Below the pieces are notes generated by a model. That model saw nothing but the letters and a program-made list of their open reading frames with translations. It was not told where the DNA came from and did no database searches. From assembly GCF_025215495.1 (NCBI RefSeq), contig NZ_CP104302.1:2542001-2606000 (forward strand): 64,000 bases of DNA, given 5' to 3'. How positions within the stretch are numbered: the stretch's first letter is position 1; every line of letters begins with the position of its first letter. The DNA is from Mycolicibacterium brumae (GTDB lineage: Bacteria > Actinomycetota > Actinomycetes > Mycobacteriales > Mycobacteriaceae). A program made the position numbers and the translations under genes. This document shows, piece by piece, positions 62,117 to 64,000 of the stretch.

Positions 62117-63400
62117 ATGATGGACGGTTCGGCGGCGCCGGAGCCGGCGGTCGCCGTCGGCGAGGACCCGCGCTCATACGCGCGGCTGATGTCGGCCGTC
62201 TATGACGCGACGATGGCCGGCGCCCGGGCGCCGGCCCGGCCTCGCGCCGTCATCGGCGACTCCTGGCGGCGGATGCTGGCCAGCGGCGTCCACCCCGATC
62301 AGCCGGTCCAACCGGTGGTCGAGTCTGCCGGGTTGGAGATGCTGCGGCACGCGTCCGGGCTGGCCTCGGTACTCGACCAGGTGTCCCGCGGCTTGGAGTC
62401 GATCGTCGCCGAAGGCGCCAACATCCTGGTGGTCGCCGACGCCCAGGGTCGGGTGCTGTGGCGCTCCGGGTCACCGGCGGTGCTGCACAACGCCGACCGA
62501 CTCGGATTCGTCGAAGGGGCCTGTTGGGGTGAGCACGCGGTCGGCACCAACGCCATCGGCACGGCATTGGTGTCCCAGCGCGCGGTGCAGGTGTTCTCCG
62601 CGGAGCATTTCCTGCGCAGCCATCATTCATGGACCTGCGCCGGCGCCCCGATTCGCGACCCGCGCACCGGTCAGGTCATCGGCGTGGCCGATGTGTCCGG
62701 CCCGGCGCCCACCGTGCATCCCACCACCGTCGCGCTGGTCGACGCCGTCGCACGGTTGGCCGAGTCGCATCTGCGTGAACAGCACTATGTCGCGCTGAAC
62801 CGGCTGAGGTCGGTGGCGGCCCCGATCCTTGCGCGCGTCGGCGCCCCGGCATTGGCCGTCGACACCGACGGCTGGGTCGCCGCGGTGGACGCGCTGCCGT
62901 TGCGCAATCGGGTCCTGCTGCCCGAACAGATGGCGCCGGGGCGGGTGTGGATCGCGGGGGTGGGTCCATGCGACGCCGAACTGCTGCCTGGAGGCTGGCT
63001 GCTGCGGGTGTCCTCCGACGACGCGACCGCGCCGGTGTCGCGGGCGGTGTTGGACCTGCGTTCGCCCGGCGCCGCGCTGGAGATGGTCGGGCAGTTCGGC
63101 TCGTGGCGGCGGGACATCTCGCTGCGGCACGCGGAAATTCTGCTGGTGTTGGCCACCTGCCCGGGAGGTCGTTCGGCCACCGAGTTAGCCACCGCGCTCT
63201 ACGGCGACTCCAGCCGGGTAGTCACCGTCCGCGCCGAGATGTCACGGCTGCGCAAACAGCTGGCGGGCCTGATCGTGGGTCGGCCGTACCGTTTTGCGCC
63301 GGATGTCACCGTCGAAGTCCGCTACCCGGCCGATCGTGCCAGTGTGCTGCCCGCGTCGACGTCGCCCGCCGTTCGGGCTGAATGGCTGGATGGGATGTGA
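62117..63400 (+). CDS. GAF-domain transcriptional regulator (AcoR-like without AAA+ domain)
   Basis: This 427-residue regulator begins with an AcoR-type start (YARLMSAVYDATMAGARAPA, RPRAVIGDSWRRMLASGVHP). A GAF domain follows (ILVVADAQGRVLWRSG, EHAVGTNAIGTALVSQRAVQ, SWTCAGAPIRDPRTGQVIGV). The C-terminus (about 330-405, HAEILLVLATCPGGRSATEL, VVTVRAEMSRLRKQLAGL) is a winged-helix-like DNA-binding region. No sigma-54 ATPase or Fis helix is present. It probably responds to acetoin or a related metabolite and acts on the GTTGCA repeats upstream of the dehydrogenases. Confidence 0.82.
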   Translation: MMDGSAAPEPAVAVGEDPRSYARLMSAVYDATMAGARAPARPRAVIGDSWRRMLASGVHPDQPVQPVVESAGLEMLRHASGLASVLDQVSRGLESIVAEGANILVVADAQGRVLWRSGSPAVLHNADRLGFVEGACWGEHAVGTNAIGTALVSQRAVQVFSAEHFLRSHHSWTCAGAPIRDPRTGQVIGVADVSGPAPTVHPTTVALVDAVARLAESHLREQHYVALNRLRSVAAPILARVGAPALAVDTDGWVAAVDALPLRNRVLLPEQMAPGRVWIAGVGPCDAELLPGGWLLRVSSDDATAPVSRAVLDLRSPGAALEMVGQFGSWRRDISLRHAEILLVLATCPGGRSATELATALYGDSSRVVTVRAEMSRLRKQLAGLIVGRPYRFAPDVTVEVRYPADRASVLPASTSPAVRAEWLDGM

Positions 63401-63439
63401 CCGCGGGTCCCCGGTGAGGCCGCATAGACGAGCGAGGCG

Positions 63440-63817
63440 TCAGTCCAGGTCGATCCGGATGGTCAGCAGGTCGGTGCCCAGCAGGCGCACAACACCGCTG
63501 TTCCCGCCGGGCAGCTGGCCCAGCCGCGCTACCGGATCGTCGTCGGGCAGCGGCACCGCCGTGCCGTTGCGCCAGGTGTCGCGCAGGCGCAACCGCACGG
63601 CGGGGTTGGCCTTGATGTTCTTGACGTAGTCGGAGTGCTCACCGTGCTCGGAGACCAGCCAGAACGAATTGCCCACCAGCTTGCCGCCGATCGCGGTGTG
63701 CCGAGGCTGCCCTGATTTGCGCCCAGTGGTCTCCAGCATGGTGATCGGGAGCTTGCGGCCCAGCGGGTTGACCACCAGGCGCTGGAAGTTGTGCACGACA
63801 GTGCGTTTGAGGCTCAT
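63440..63817 (-). CDS. Deazaflavin (F420)-dependent nitroreductase family protein (DUF385), copy 2
   Basis: This 125-residue paralogue of the gene at 55795 (about 84% identical by eye) has the same motifs: TMLETTGRKSGQPRHTAIGG, SEHGEHSDYVKNIKANPAVR and TDLLTIRIDLD. The start ATG 63817 is at the same point as in copy 1. It is convergent with the GAF regulator gene. The pair suggests duplication with the intervening 7 kb, or retention after a local rearrangement. Confidence 0.85.
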   Translation of the reverse strand: MSLKRTVVHNFQRLVVNPLGRKLPITMLETTGRKSGQPRHTAIGGKLVGNSFWLVSEHGEHSDYVKNIKANPAVRLRLRDTWRNGTAVPLPDDDPVARLGQLPGGNSGVVRLLGTDLLTIRIDLD

Positions 63818-63879
63818 TGGCCCAGCGTAGAGGCAGGACCATCGCTCAGAGCTGTCTGCAGGCGACTGCGCAGCCACGC

Positions 63880-63928
63880 TTGTGACGGTGGGGCGAAAAA
63901 TCAACCAATCCTCGCCCTACCGTCACAA
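63880..63928. repeat. 17-bp inverted repeat with 15-bp loop near the window end
   Basis: TTGTGACGGTGGGGCGA (63880-63896) and TCGCCCTACCGTCACAA (63912-63928) pair at 16 of 17 positions. The repeat is upstream of the copy-2 DUF385 gene in a gap with no convincing gene. It may be a terminator hairpin of an incoming gene, an operator or part of a dispersed repeat. Confidence 0.7.
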
Positions 63929-64000
63929 CCGAACAGCTCTCCGGCACATCGATGGTGAAGCTGAGGTTGGCGTTGCAGGTGCGACGAAAGGCGACATGCG

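Noticed and set aside
63930..64000. Start or end of a further gene at the window edge
   Set aside because: Several frames stay open on both strands in the last 70 bp, but none can be assigned.

Overview
The window is high-GC actinobacterial DNA from a mycobacterium, most likely a rapid-growing Mycolicibacterium. The backbone follows the Mycobacterium tuberculosis order rbsK-Rv2437-nadE-Rv2438A-proB-obg-rpmA-rplU-rne-ndk-Rv2446c-folC-valS-Rv2449c-rpfE-korB-korA-(gap)-clpX-clpP2-clpP1-tig (Rv2436 to Rv2462c, numbers from memory). The korA-clpX gap here holds a large inositol/sugar catabolic block and an integrated element. To my recollection M. smegmatis carries similar inositol genes at this place, whereas M. 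tuberculosis does not.

Layout. 1-3.8 kb: end of rbsK, a membrane methyltransferase-like gene, a ribbon-helix-helix protein, nadE and a small conserved gene. 3.9-4.7 kb: an Rpn/PD-(D/E)XK-type gene inserted in the backbone. 4.8-16.6 kb: a leftward housekeeping run (proB, obgE, rpmA, rplU, rne, ndk, DUF4233, folC, valS), with many 4-bp ATGA overlaps. 16.6-24 kb: DUF937, an Rv2449c-type reductase, a FAD monooxygenase, an rpfE-like secreted muralytic factor and korAB (2-oxoacid:ferredoxin oxidoreductase).

24-39.8 kb is a polyol island. A LacI-type regulator faces a five-gene operon: Fe(II)/2-oxoglutarate dioxygenase, two Gfo/Idh/MocA dehydrogenases, an IolE-like isomerase and a hydroxypyruvate-isomerase-like protein. 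A leftward sugar ABC transporter (ATPase, permease, lipoprotein) and a GntR regulator follow. The island ends with a rightward iolC-aldolase-iolB-iolD-iolE operon. The transporter and iolC promoters share an identical 17-bp block beside a TTGTC-GACAA palindrome, so they are probably co-regulated.

39.9-48.8 kb is a DUF222/HNH (13E12-family) gene split by a 7,334-bp element at 41144-48477, organised like prophage phiRv1. Its ends reconstruct a CC crossover dinucleotide and a symmetric attP; removing the element restores one open reading frame of about 521 codons. It carries a large serine recombinase, a primase/DUF3631 ATPase, a WhiB-like protein, an HK97-type capsid protein and several small genes, but no recognisable terminase, portal, protease or tail gene. 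This makes it look like a capsid-encoding satellite rather than a whole phage.

48.9-54 kb returns to the backbone: NUDIX, clpX, clpP2-clpP1, tig, tRNA-Pro(TGG) and tRNA-Gly(TCC). 54-64 kb is accessory: two secreted proteins (one with about 20-residue repeats), two closely related deazaflavin-type reductases about 7.6 kb apart, a protein with a histone-like tail, an ankyrin-type protein, and a cluster for acetoin/butanediol-like metabolism (flavin monooxygenase, zinc alcohol dehydrogenase, short-chain dehydrogenase, GAF regulator). The divergent promoter of that cluster is packed with GTTGCA repeats flanked by CRP-like sites.
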